Shown: positions 42,969 through 50,998 of the stretch, piece by piece
How the letters are laid out: each line of letters starts with the position of its first letter
Position numbering within the stretch: position 1 is the first letter of the stretch
Source of the DNA: JAGRMG01 sp047975215
GTDB taxonomy: Bacteria > Pseudomonadota > Alphaproteobacteria > Rhodobacterales > Rhodobacteraceae
Direction: 5' to 3'
Assembly: GCA_047975215.1 (NCBI GenBank)
Contig: JBKEDD010000126.1
Coordinates: 50,205 to 114,204, forward strand
DNA: 64,000 nucleotides
The notes under the pieces: model-generated
Seen by the model: only the letters and a program-made list of their open reading frames with translations
Databases searched by the model: none
Told to the model about the DNA's origin: nothing
Position numbers and translations under genes: made by a program

Positions 42969-44168
42969 ATGGAACGCACGATCTATCGCGAAATCAAGGC
43001 CACGCCGCAGGTCTGGCAGGCCGCGTTTCTGCTGGCGGCGCTGATCGCGGCGGCGCTGGCTTCGGTCGTCTATGTCGAACATCACGGCCATATCGTCACC
43101 GGCATGAACAACCAGATCGTCTGGGGGCTGCCCCATGTCTTTGCCATCTTTCTTATCGTCGCCGCCTCGGGCGCGCTCAACGTGGCGTCCATGGCTTCGG
43201 TCTTCGGGCGGGCCCATACCAAGCCCCTGGCCCGCCTTTCGGGCGTTCTGGCCATCGCGCTGCTGGCCGGTGGGCTGGCGGTTCTGGTGCTTGACCTCGG
43301 CCGGCCCGACCGGTTGCTGGTGGCGATGACCACCTACAATTTCAGTTCGATCTTTGCCTGGAACGTCATCCTCTACACCGGCTTCATGGGTATCGTCGCG
43401 GTCTATCTGTTCACCCAGATGTCGCGCGGCGCGGCCCCGTTCGTGACGCCGATGGGCATGCTGGCCTTCCTGTGGCGGCTGGCGCTGACCACCGGGACCG
43501 GGTCGATCTTCGGCTGGCTGGTGGCGCGTCCCGGCTATGACGCGGCGATCATGGCGCCCTTGTTCATCGCCATGTCGTTCTCGCTCGGGCTGGCGGTGTT
43601 CATTCTGGTGCTGAGTGCGCTCTGCCGTCTGGGCGACCGGCCGCTGGGGCCGCTCCTGATGCAGAGATTCGCGCGCCTGCTGGCGATCTTCGTCGCCGTG
43701 GTGCTGTATTTCGTGGCCGTGCAACACCTGACCAATCTCTACGCCGCCGAACATGCGGGGTTTGAACGCTTCATCCTGCGCGATGGCGGCGTCTACACCT
43801 GGCTGTTCTGGGCCGGACAGGTGGGCCTGGGCGCGTTGCTGCCGATGCTGCTGATCTGGCACCCCTCGACCGCCCGGATGCCATCGACTCCGGTCCTGGC
43901 ATCGCTTCTGGTGGTGCTGGGCGGGCTGGCGCAGCTTTATGTCATCGTGATCGGCGGACAGGCCTGGCCGATGCCGCTGTTTCCCGGCCACGTCGTCTCC
44001 AGCAGTTTCGGCGACGGCGCCGTGGCTACCTATGCGCCGCGCTGGCCCGAACTGGCGCTGGGCCTTGGCGGCGTGGCCGTCGCGCTGCTGGCCGCAGGGC
44101 TTGGCGCCAAGGTGTTGCGCATCCTGCCGACCAACCTTTCGGATGCCAATCTCGGAACGCAGGGCTGA
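42969..44168 (+). CDS. dsrP: DsrP, NrfD-like membrane subunit
   Basis: The 399-residue protein has about ten membrane helices and is of the NrfD/PsrC family, which interacts with quinones. It pairs with DsrO as the second membrane module of DsrMKJOP. ATG 42969 was chosen; the frame extends upstream within dsrO but only from here does the NrfD-type sequence begin (MERTIYREIKATPQVW). Confidence 0.95.
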   Translation: MERTIYREIKATPQVWQAAFLLAALIAAALASVVYVEHHGHIVTGMNNQIVWGLPHVFAIFLIVAASGALNVASMASVFGRAHTKPLARLSGVLAIALLAGGLAVLVLDLGRPDRLLVAMTTYNFSSIFAWNVILYTGFMGIVAVYLFTQMSRGAAPFVTPMGMLAFLWRLALTTGTGSIFGWLVARPGYDAAIMAPLFIAMSFSLGLAVFILVLSALCRLGDRPLGPLLMQRFARLLAIFVAVVLYFVAVQHLTNLYAAEHAGFERFILRDGGVYTWLFWAGQVGLGALLPMLLIWHPSTARMPSTPVLASLLVVLGGLAQLYVIVIGGQAWPMPLFPGHVVSSSFGDGAVATYAPRWPELALGLGGVAVALLAAGLGAKVLRILPTNLSDANLGTQG

Positions 44169-44176
44169 GGCGGGAC

Positions 44177-45586
44177 ATGTCCGCCCGCCCACGGTTCATG
44201 ATCTCGGCGGCGCACAAGTCGTCGGGCAAGACGGTGGTCTCCACCGGCCTGGCCGCGGCCTTCCGCGCGGCCGGCGAAGATATCCGTACCTTCAAGAAAG
44301 GCCCCGACTACATCGACCCGATGTGGCTTGCCGCGGCCTCGGGGCGAGCTTGCTACAACCTCGATTTCAACACCATGCCGCGCGAGACCATCGCACCGTT
44401 CCTTGCGGCCCGCGCCGGGGCGGGACGCGGTGCGCTGTCGCTTATCGAAGCCAACAAGGGGCTATATGACGGCGTCTGCGCCGATGGGTCGGACAGCAAT
44501 GCCGAACTGGCAAAGCTTCTGGGGCTGCCGGTGGTGCTGGTGATCGACACGCTGGGCATGACGCGGGGCATCGCGCCGCTGCTGACCGGGTATCGCGCCT
44601 TCGACAGCGAGGTGAATATCGCCGGGCTGATCCTGAACCGGGTAGGCGGGGCGCGCCACGAGGGCAAGCTGCGCCGGGCGGTCGAAACCTATTCGGACAT
44701 TCCACTGATCGGCAGCGTCTGGCGCGACGCGCGGCTCGATATCGGCGAACGCCACCTCGGCCTGACCACGCCCGCGGAATCTGAGGGAATGGCAACGATG
44801 ATCGCGGGTTTCGGTGAAATCATCGCGCAATCGGTGGATCTCGACCGGTTGCGCCGCATCGCTGCGACGGCACCCGGGCTGGAGGCCCCCGATGCGCATG
44901 TTTCCCGTACCCCGCAATGGCCGGGCCTCAGAATCGGTATCCTGCGCGATGCCGCCTTCGGCTTTTATTATCCCGACGATCTGGAGGCGATGCAGGCAGA
45001 AGGCGCGCAGTTGATCCCGATAGATGCGACGTGCGACAGCGGATTGCCGTTTCTCGACGGGTTGTTCATCGGCGGCGGCTTTCCGGAAATGAGAATGCGG
45101 GAACTTTCGGCCAATACCGCCCTGCGTGCGGCGATCGGCGATGCGCTGAGGGCCGGCCTGCCCTGTTATGCCGAATGCGGCGGGCTTATGTACCTGTGCG
45201 AAAGCCTGTCCTGGAACGGCGTGACCATGCCCATGGTCGGGCTGATCCCCGGCCGGGCCAGGATGCATGATCGCCCGCAGGGGCGCGGCTATGTCGAATT
45301 CACCAGCACGCAGGACTGTCCTTGGCAGGCCGGCGATCTTCCCGTGAAGGCGCACGAATTTCACTATGCCAGTATCGAGGGTTTGCCCTCGGACACGGTG
45401 TTCGCCCGCGACATGCGGCGCGGCACGGGTACGGACGGGCGCCGCGATGGAATCGTCACCCATAACACCGTGGCCGGGTTCTGCCATCTGCGCAACACCG
45501 CCGCCGCCCCCTGGGTTCCGGCCTTCCTTGATTTCGTCGCGCGGACCGCGACGGGGAGCGCAATGCGCCGACGACAAAACCTCTGA
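44177..45586 (+). CDS. dsrN: DsrN, siroheme amidase (cobyrinate a,c-diamide synthase family)
   Basis: The 469-residue protein has a P-loop-like ATP site (SAAHKSSGKTVV) and a C-terminal class I glutamine amidotransferase domain with the nucleophile in CYAECGGLMYL. DsrN amidates siroheme to siroamide for DsrAB in sulfur oxidisers. It ends the dsr operon; dsrR and dsrS of Allochromatium are not present here. The last codons (RRRQNL) are part of a palindromic repeat. Confidence 0.92.
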   Translation: MSARPRFMISAAHKSSGKTVVSTGLAAAFRAAGEDIRTFKKGPDYIDPMWLAAASGRACYNLDFNTMPRETIAPFLAARAGAGRGALSLIEANKGLYDGVCADGSDSNAELAKLLGLPVVLVIDTLGMTRGIAPLLTGYRAFDSEVNIAGLILNRVGGARHEGKLRRAVETYSDIPLIGSVWRDARLDIGERHLGLTTPAESEGMATMIAGFGEIIAQSVDLDRLRRIAATAPGLEAPDAHVSRTPQWPGLRIGILRDAAFGFYYPDDLEAMQAEGAQLIPIDATCDSGLPFLDGLFIGGGFPEMRMRELSANTALRAAIGDALRAGLPCYAECGGLMYLCESLSWNGVTMPMVGLIPGRARMHDRPQGRGYVEFTSTQDCPWQAGDLPVKAHEFHYASIEGLPSDTVFARDMRRGTGTDGRRDGIVTHNTVAGFCHLRNTAAAPWVPAFLDFVARTATGSAMRRRQNL

Positions 45587-45622
45587 CGAGGTTTTGTCCG
45601 CGGAATTTCGCGATATTCCGGT
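45573..45622. repeat. two-palindrome repeat over the end of dsrN
   Basis: An 11-bp stem (GACAAAACCTC 45573-45583 with GAGGTTTTGTC 45588-45598, loop TGAC) is followed by a near-palindrome CGGAATTTCGCGATATTCCG at 45601-45620. The first stem overlaps the dsrN stop codon. A copy with the same layout is at 55119-55166. It may serve as transcription terminator between convergent dsrN and tusA. Confidence 0.7.
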
Positions 45623-45654
45623 TTCGCGCTCGCGGTCGTCCGCCGCGACGCCGC

Positions 45655-45879
45655 TCAGTTGCGCTTGATCGCGAAGGTGAAGACGCCGTTGTCGTTGCCA
45701 GAGCTGACAAGCTCGTTGCCGGTCTGGTTGCAGAAGGCGGCAAAGTCGGCGACCGATCCCGGATCGGTGGCGCGGATGTTCAGCACGTCACCGGCGGCCA
45801 TGCCCTTCAGCGCCTTCTTTGCCTTGATGATCGGCAGCGGGCAGTTCAGACCTTCGGCATTGAGGGTTTCTTCGGCCAT
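45655..45879 (-). CDS. tusA: TusA, sulfur carrier protein
   Basis: The 74-residue protein has the active motif LNCPLPIIK with C13 followed by proline. TusA receives persulfide sulfur (from rhodanese or a DsrE2-type protein) and delivers it to DsrEFH. It converges with dsrN and follows dsrE2 in a two-gene minus-strand unit. Confidence 0.95.
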   Translation of the reverse strand: MAEETLNAEGLNCPLPIIKAKKALKGMAAGDVLNIRATDPGSVADFAAFCNQTGNELVSSGNDNGVFTFAIKRN

Positions 45880-45915
45880 TCGCGTTTTCCTTTTCGCTGG
45901 GTTCCAGGCTCGGGT

Positions 45916-46419
45916 TCAGATGAACAGGTTGATGTCGGATTTCAGCGCGCTTTCCATGTAGGTCGCGGCACCGCCCAGTTCGATCCCGTCGATCATGTCG
46001 TCGAGCGAGTATTCGAACAGGTCCATGGTCATCTGGCAGGCGATCAGGCGGACTTCCAGTTCGACGGCCGCCTCGCGCAGGTCTTCCAGCGACGCGACGC
46101 CCTTCCTGGCCATCAGGTTCTTCATCATCTTGCCCGCCATCGAGCCGACGCCGGGCAGCATGGAGACCATGTTGGGCATGGCCACATGTCCGCCCATCAT
46201 CGGCATTTCCATCGCCGCGTTGCCCAGCGGGGTAAATTTCGGGTTCATGTCCTTCTTCAGCAGCGGCAGGCCGTAGAAGGTGAAGAACAGCGTGACATCC
46301 ACGTCCATCGCCGCCGCCGTGGTGGCCAGGATGAAGGGCGGATACGCCCAGTCCAGCGATCCCTTGGTGACGATGATCGACATGCTCTTGGCATTGTCCA
46401 GATTCGCATTGTCCAGCAT
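45916..46419 (-). CDS. dsrE2: DsrE2-type sulfurtransferase/DsrE-DsrF-DrsH-like protein
   Basis: The 167-residue protein of the DsrE superfamily has the family cysteine C128 in LIACQMTMDLF and a methionine-rich central insert (MEMPMMGGHVAMPNMVSMLPG) that could be membrane-associated. DsrE2 proteins bind sulfur and hand it to TusA in rDsr and sHdr pathways, and dsrE2-tusA pairing supports that here. An operator-like site lies 35-56 bases upstream. Confidence 0.9.
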   Translation of the reverse strand: MLDNANLDNAKSMSIIVTKGSLDWAYPPFILATTAAAMDVDVTLFFTFYGLPLLKKDMNPKFTPLGNAAMEMPMMGGHVAMPNMVSMLPGVGSMAGKMMKNLMARKGVASLEDLREAAVELEVRLIACQMTMDLFEYSLDDMIDGIELGGAATYMESALKSDINLFI

Positions 46420-46453
46420 GAGTTCCCTCCCAAGGCCGATGACGGCGGAACCT

Positions 46454-46475
46454 CATATTAGCATAATTGAATATA
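46454..46475. promoter_or_regulatory. candidate operator between dsrE2 and the YeeE-type gene
   Basis: ATATT and AATAT form an inverted repeat around AGCATAATTG; read another way, ATTA-N8-GAAT. The 22-base window aligns with the dsrA site at ATT, AAT and the TA at its right end. It stands 35 bases from the dsrE2 ATG. Confidence 0.55.
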
Positions 46476-46622
46476 GATCCACGGGTCAAGAGAGCATTGC
46501 CGCGATACCCAAGGTGGTACCGGCCCGGCCTAGTCTCGATTCGGCCACGGGCGCCCGGGGCGCAAGATTTCGCGAGACGAGGTACGAACATATGTTAATA
46601 CTTGATTATGAGGCCCGGCAGC

Positions 46623-47750
46623 ATGATCGGGCAGGCACAGCAAGGGGGGATTGCCGGGGTGGTCGAAATCTGGAAGGAAGCCGCGGTCGGTAATGCCGCC
46701 GCCTGGATCCTGTGGGGCGGGCTGCTGATCGGCGCAGTGTTCGGGTTCATCGTTCAGCGCACCAATTTCTGCACCATGGGGTCGCTGTCGGATATCGTCT
46801 CGTTCGGGGACTGGCGCCGGTTCCGCTCCTGGGTGCTGGCAGCGGGCGTCGCCATCGCCGGCGTGTTCTGGCTGGAACGCGCGGGCATCGCGGACATGAC
46901 CAACAGCATGTATGTCTCGCCCAGCCTCGCCTGGGGCGGACATATCATCGGCGGCACGATCTTCGGCATTGGCATGGTATTCTCGGGCGGCTGCGTGTCG
47001 CGCAACCTGGTGCGGGCCGGCAGCGGCGATCTGCGTTCGCTGGTGGTGTTGTGGCTGGTCGGCGGGGTTGCCTACATGACCATCGGCGGGCTGTTCGGCC
47101 CGGCACGGGTGGCGGTGGTCGGCGCCATGACAGCGGATCTGTCGACGGCAGGCATTTCCGATCAGAGGGTCGGGTCGATTATTGCCGGTCTGACCGGCCT
47201 GCCGGCCGAGACGGCGCAGTTCGCGGCGGTGGTGGCGATTGTCGCCGTCATTCTCGTCTGGTGCTTCAAGGACGCGGCATTCCGCAGGTCTCCGGTGCAT
47301 CTGGCCGCGGGCGTCGGGATTGGCCTGTGCGTCGTCGCGGGCTGGCTGCTGACCGGGCTGACCTTCGATGAATTCGCCGACAACCCGAGCGTCGGCTCGC
47401 TGAGCTTCGTGCGCCCGGCGGGCGATTCCGTCGACTATCTGATGCGCTTTACTGCCTATGCCGCCCCGGGGTTTGCCGTCGTCACGACGCTGGGCGCGCT
47501 GCTGGGTGCCTTTGCCGGGGCCGTCAGCCAGCGGCGGTTCCGGCTGGCCACCTTCACCGACGCGGCCGATACCTTGCGCAATTTCGGTGGGGCGATCCTG
47601 ATGGGCGTTGGCGGTGTGGTGGCGCTGGGTTGCACGATCGGGCAGGCGGTTACTGGCACCTCGACGCTGGCGGTGGGGTCGCTGATCACGTTCGTGTGCA
47701 TCGTGATCGGCGGGCTTATCGGCCTGAAAGCGATGGAGGCGATGGCTTAG
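46623..47750 (+). CDS. YeeE/YedE family sulfur compound transporter
   Basis: The 375-residue membrane protein has about nine to ten helices and the YeeE/YedE signatures: VQRTNFCTMGSLSD, FSGGCVSRNLVRAGSG and ALGCTIGQAVTGTS. YeeE of this family imports thiosulfate in other bacteria, with conserved cysteines passing the substrate. The frame is open from 46602; ATG 46623 was chosen because GAGG lies nine bases before it. Divergence from dsrE2-tusA suggests import of a sulfur substrate for the pathway. Confidence 0.87.
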   Translation: MIGQAQQGGIAGVVEIWKEAAVGNAAAWILWGGLLIGAVFGFIVQRTNFCTMGSLSDIVSFGDWRRFRSWVLAAGVAIAGVFWLERAGIADMTNSMYVSPSLAWGGHIIGGTIFGIGMVFSGGCVSRNLVRAGSGDLRSLVVLWLVGGVAYMTIGGLFGPARVAVVGAMTADLSTAGISDQRVGSIIAGLTGLPAETAQFAAVVAIVAVILVWCFKDAAFRRSPVHLAAGVGIGLCVVAGWLLTGLTFDEFADNPSVGSLSFVRPAGDSVDYLMRFTAYAAPGFAVVTTLGALLGAFAGAVSQRRFRLATFTDAADTLRNFGGAILMGVGGVVALGCTIGQAVTGTSTLAVGSLITFVCIVIGGLIGLKAMEAMA

Positions 47751-47922
47751 TCGGCGGCATACATCCATCGCCGCATCGCTTTGCGAACCCGTTCGCGCCG
47801 CCGGGGATGGTGCGTTTCCCTGTTTTGCCCGGCGCGTGAATATCGAACCTCGATTCCAGGTGTTCGGCGCCGGTTCCCGGCCGGTGCGGAAGACGCTCGG
47901 GGCGCTGCGGCTCCGCGAACGA

Positions 47923-49023
47923 TCAGTCCTCGTCGCGTTCGGGAAACAGCCGCGCCGCGATGTTCAGCGCGATCCTGGCATAGGCTGCGGCATGCGGCCC
48001 GCCGGGGTCCGAAACCACCACCGGCATGCCTGCATCCGATGTCTCGCGGATCGCCATGTGCAAGGGGATCGCGCCAAGGAACGGCACCCCCAGACGGCGC
48101 GCGTCAGCCTCGGCGCCGCCATGCCCGAAAATGTGCGATTCACCGCCGCAATGCGGGCAGACAAAGCTCGACATGTTCTCGATAATACCCAGGATCGGCA
48201 CATCGACGCTCTTGAACATCTTCAGCCCCTTGCGCGCGTCGATCAGGGCCAGATCCTGGGGCGTCGAGACGATCACCGCGCCCGCCAGCGGCACCTGCTG
48301 CGCCATGGTCAACTGTGCGTCGCCGGTGCCCGGCGGCATGTCCAGAACCAGCACGTCCAGTTCGCCCCAATCCACTTCGCGGGTCATCTGCATCAGTGCC
48401 GAAACAACCATCGGGCCGCGCCAGATGACCGGGTTGTCCTCTTCCATGAGAAAGCCCATGGACATGGTGCTGAGCCCGTATTTCGCGATCGGGATCACCC
48501 TGTCATTCTCGATCTCGGGCCGGGTCTCGATATCAAGCAGTCTGGGCAGGGAAGGCCCGTAGATGTCGGCATCCAGCAACCCGACCCTCAGCCCGAGCGA
48601 AGCGAGACCCAGCGCCAGGTTGACCGCGGTGGTGGACTTGCCGACACCGCCCTTGCCCGACGCCACCGCGACCACCGCGCGGATGCCCGGAATCGCGGCG
48701 GAATGCGGGCGCATGTCGCGGCCCGGCGCCTCGGTCGGGCGTTTCTTCAGTCTTGGCGGTTCGGGCGGGGGCGGCGCCTCGCGACCGGCGGTCATCACCA
48801 CCAGAAGCGTTTCGATCTCGCCGAGTGCCGCGAGCTTGTCCTCGATCAGCGACTTGAGCCGGTCCAGGTCGCCCGGGAACCCGTCGGGCACGTTCACCGA
48901 CACGACGACCTTGCCGCCCTCGACGGAAATGTCGCGCTCGCTTACCATGCCGGATGTCACCATGTCGGTGTGCAACCCCGCGACGGGGATGGTCGAAAGG
49001 CGGGCGAGAATGACTTTTTTCAT
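47923..49023 (-). CDS. mrp: Mrp/ApbC/NBP35-type P-loop ATPase
   Basis: The 366-residue protein has an N-terminal DUF59-like domain (about 1-80), a proline-rich linker and the ATPase domain with the deviant Walker A SGKGGVGKSTT. A CPHC pair is present in SSFVCPHCGGES, the cluster-binding motif of Fe-S carrier proteins. It delivers Fe-S clusters to apo-enzymes; the Fe-S-rich formate dehydrogenase diverges from it. The ATG is 26 bases from a candidate operator. Confidence 0.92.
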   Translation of the reverse strand: MKKVILARLSTIPVAGLHTDMVTSGMVSERDISVEGGKVVVSVNVPDGFPGDLDRLKSLIEDKLAALGEIETLLVVMTAGREAPPPPEPPRLKKRPTEAPGRDMRPHSAAIPGIRAVVAVASGKGGVGKSTTAVNLALGLASLGLRVGLLDADIYGPSLPRLLDIETRPEIENDRVIPIAKYGLSTMSMGFLMEEDNPVIWRGPMVVSALMQMTREVDWGELDVLVLDMPPGTGDAQLTMAQQVPLAGAVIVSTPQDLALIDARKGLKMFKSVDVPILGIIENMSSFVCPHCGGESHIFGHGGAEADARRLGVPFLGAIPLHMAIRETSDAGMPVVVSDPGGPHAAAYARIALNIAARLFPERDED

Positions 49024-49048
49024 GCGGCTGTCCTGTTGGTCCGTTCCA

Positions 49049-49070
49049 TCTATTCCAATAATCTAATGTA
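49049..49070. promoter_or_regulatory. candidate operator between mrp and formate dehydrogenase genes
   Basis: ATTC-CAATAATC-TAAT, followed by GTA, gives ATTC-N9-AATGTA, the same spacing and flank as at dsrA. It is 26-47 bases upstream of mrp. The rest of the 273-base divergent gap shows no other clear signal. Confidence 0.5.
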
Positions 49071-49296
49071 ACGCAGCTTCCAAGCCCGTTGCGGCGCTCT
49101 TCGCGACACACCGCAAGGCCGGTGGCGCCGGAAAACCCGGCGCGCGTGTTTTGGTGAATGCGCCGATACGTTCGGGCATTGCAGGTGGCGGTGACGCCTT
49201 TAGGGTGGGATTTGTTCGCAATCGTGCGGTCGGGCGCCCAGGATTGGCGGTAGCCGGGTCGGACATGCTAGCATGCGCGAGAGAACGGAGGCGGCG

Positions 49297-50985
49297 ATGG
49301 CACCACTGGACAGCGACAAGGGGGTCTGGAAATCGGGCCGGGGCAAGGGGCGTCATACGCCCAAGGGCCGCCAATATGACGACGCGGCGCTGGCCGAGGT
49401 GCAGGCGCTGCTGGGCGAGAGGCCGCGCCGGCGCGACCTGCTGATCGAGCATCTGCACCTGATCCAGGACGCGCATGGCCATCTGTCGGCCGTGCATCTG
49501 TGCGCCCTGGCGTTCGAGATGAAGCTTGCTCAGGCCGAGGTTTTCGAGGTCGCCACCTTCTATGCCCATTTCGACGTGGTGGGAGAGGACGAAACGCCAC
49601 CGCCCGCGCTCACGATCCGGGTCTGCGATTCGCTGTCCTGCGAACTGGCGGGTGCGCGGGAATTGCGGGCCGCGCTCGAAGGCGGGCTGGATCCGCGCGA
49701 GGTACGGGTGCTGCGCGCGCCCTGCATGGGGCGCTGCGACAGCGCGCCGGTGCTGGAACTGGGGCACAATCACATCGACCGAGCCACCCCGCAAAAGGCG
49801 CAGGCGGCGATCGCGGCGGGGGCCGTGCACCCGGCGATCCCGGAATATCAAGGGCTGGAACGGTATCGCGCCGGCGGCGGCTATGCCACGCTGACCGCCT
49901 TGCGCGACGGTGGCGACTGGCAAGAGGTGCAGGCGGGAATCCTCGAAAGCGGGTTGCGCGGCCTGGGCGGGGCGGGCTTTCCGTCGGGCAGGAAATGGGA
50001 ATTCGTGCGCGCTGCGACGGGTCCGCGATATCTCGCCGTGAATGGCGACGAGGGCGAACCGGGCACCTTCAAGGACCGCCACTACCTTGAGCGTGAACCG
50101 CATCTCTTTCTCGAAGGCATGCTGATCGCCGCCTGGGCGGTCGAGGCCGTGACCTGCTTTATCTACATGCGCGACGAATATCCCGCCGTACTGGAAATCC
50201 TGCGCCGCGAGATCGCGGCACTTGAGGCGGCGGGCATCGTCGCCGCCGGCCATATCGACCTGCGCCGGGGCGCGGGTGCCTATATCTGCGGCGAGGAAAG
50301 CGCGATGATCGAGAGCATCGAGGGCAAGCGCGGATTGCCGCGCCACCGGCCACCCTATGTGGCGCAGGTGGGTATCTTCGGCCGCCCGACCCTGGTGCAT
50401 AATGTCGAGACGCTGCACTGGGTCGCGCGGGTCTGCCGCGAGGGGCCGCAGGTTCTGAACGGCGTCGAAAGGAACGGCCGCACGGGGCTGCGCAGCTATT
50501 CCGTCTCGGGCCGGGTAAGGGCGCCGGGGGTTTACCTGCTGCCGGCGGGGTCTACCATTACGGACGTGATCGAAGCCGCGGGCGGCATGGCGCCGGGGCA
50601 TGTCTTCAAGGCCTATCAGCCGGGCGGCCCGTCCTCGGGGCTGCTGCCGGCATCCGTGGATGACGTACCGCTCGATTTCGACATGTTGCAGCCGCTGGGT
50701 TCGTTCATCGGGTCGGCCGCCGTCGTGGTCCTGTCCGATCAGGACAGCGCCCGGGACGCGGCGCTGAACATGCTGCGGTTCTTCGAGGACGAAAGCTGCG
50801 GCCAGTGCACCCCCTGCCGCACCGGCTGCGCCAAGGCGGTGCAACTGATGCAGGCGGATCGCTGGGATCAGGGCCTGCTTGAGGATCTGTGCCAGGTGAT
50901 GGCCGATGCCTCGATTTGCGGTCTGGGGCAGGCGGCGCCGAACCCGATCCGGCTGGTGATGAAGCATTTCGGCGAAGAAATCTGA
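49297..50985 (+). CDS. fdsB: NAD-linked formate dehydrogenase, fused NuoE-NuoF-like subunit
   Basis: The 562-residue protein joins a NuoE-like [2Fe-2S] domain (about 1-160; cysteines in VCDSLSC and CMGRC) to a NuoF-like domain. The second has the FMN motif RGLGGAGFPSGRKWEF, the NADH motif GAGAYICGEESA and a [4Fe-4S] site SCGQCTPCRTGC. It passes electrons from the catalytic subunit to NAD+. In Fds-type enzymes the two parts are separate genes; here they are fused. ATG 49297 has GGAGG six bases upstream. Confidence 0.9.
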   Translation: MAPLDSDKGVWKSGRGKGRHTPKGRQYDDAALAEVQALLGERPRRRDLLIEHLHLIQDAHGHLSAVHLCALAFEMKLAQAEVFEVATFYAHFDVVGEDETPPPALTIRVCDSLSCELAGARELRAALEGGLDPREVRVLRAPCMGRCDSAPVLELGHNHIDRATPQKAQAAIAAGAVHPAIPEYQGLERYRAGGGYATLTALRDGGDWQEVQAGILESGLRGLGGAGFPSGRKWEFVRAATGPRYLAVNGDEGEPGTFKDRHYLEREPHLFLEGMLIAAWAVEAVTCFIYMRDEYPAVLEILRREIAALEAAGIVAAGHIDLRRGAGAYICGEESAMIESIEGKRGLPRHRPPYVAQVGIFGRPTLVHNVETLHWVARVCREGPQVLNGVERNGRTGLRSYSVSGRVRAPGVYLLPAGSTITDVIEAAGGMAPGHVFKAYQPGGPSSGLLPASVDDVPLDFDMLQPLGSFIGSAAVVVLSDQDSARDAALNMLRFFEDESCGQCTPCRTGCAKAVQLMQADRWDQGLLEDLCQVMADASICGLGQAAPNPIRLVMKHFGEEI

Positions 50986-50998
50986 AGAGGCGAAGGTC

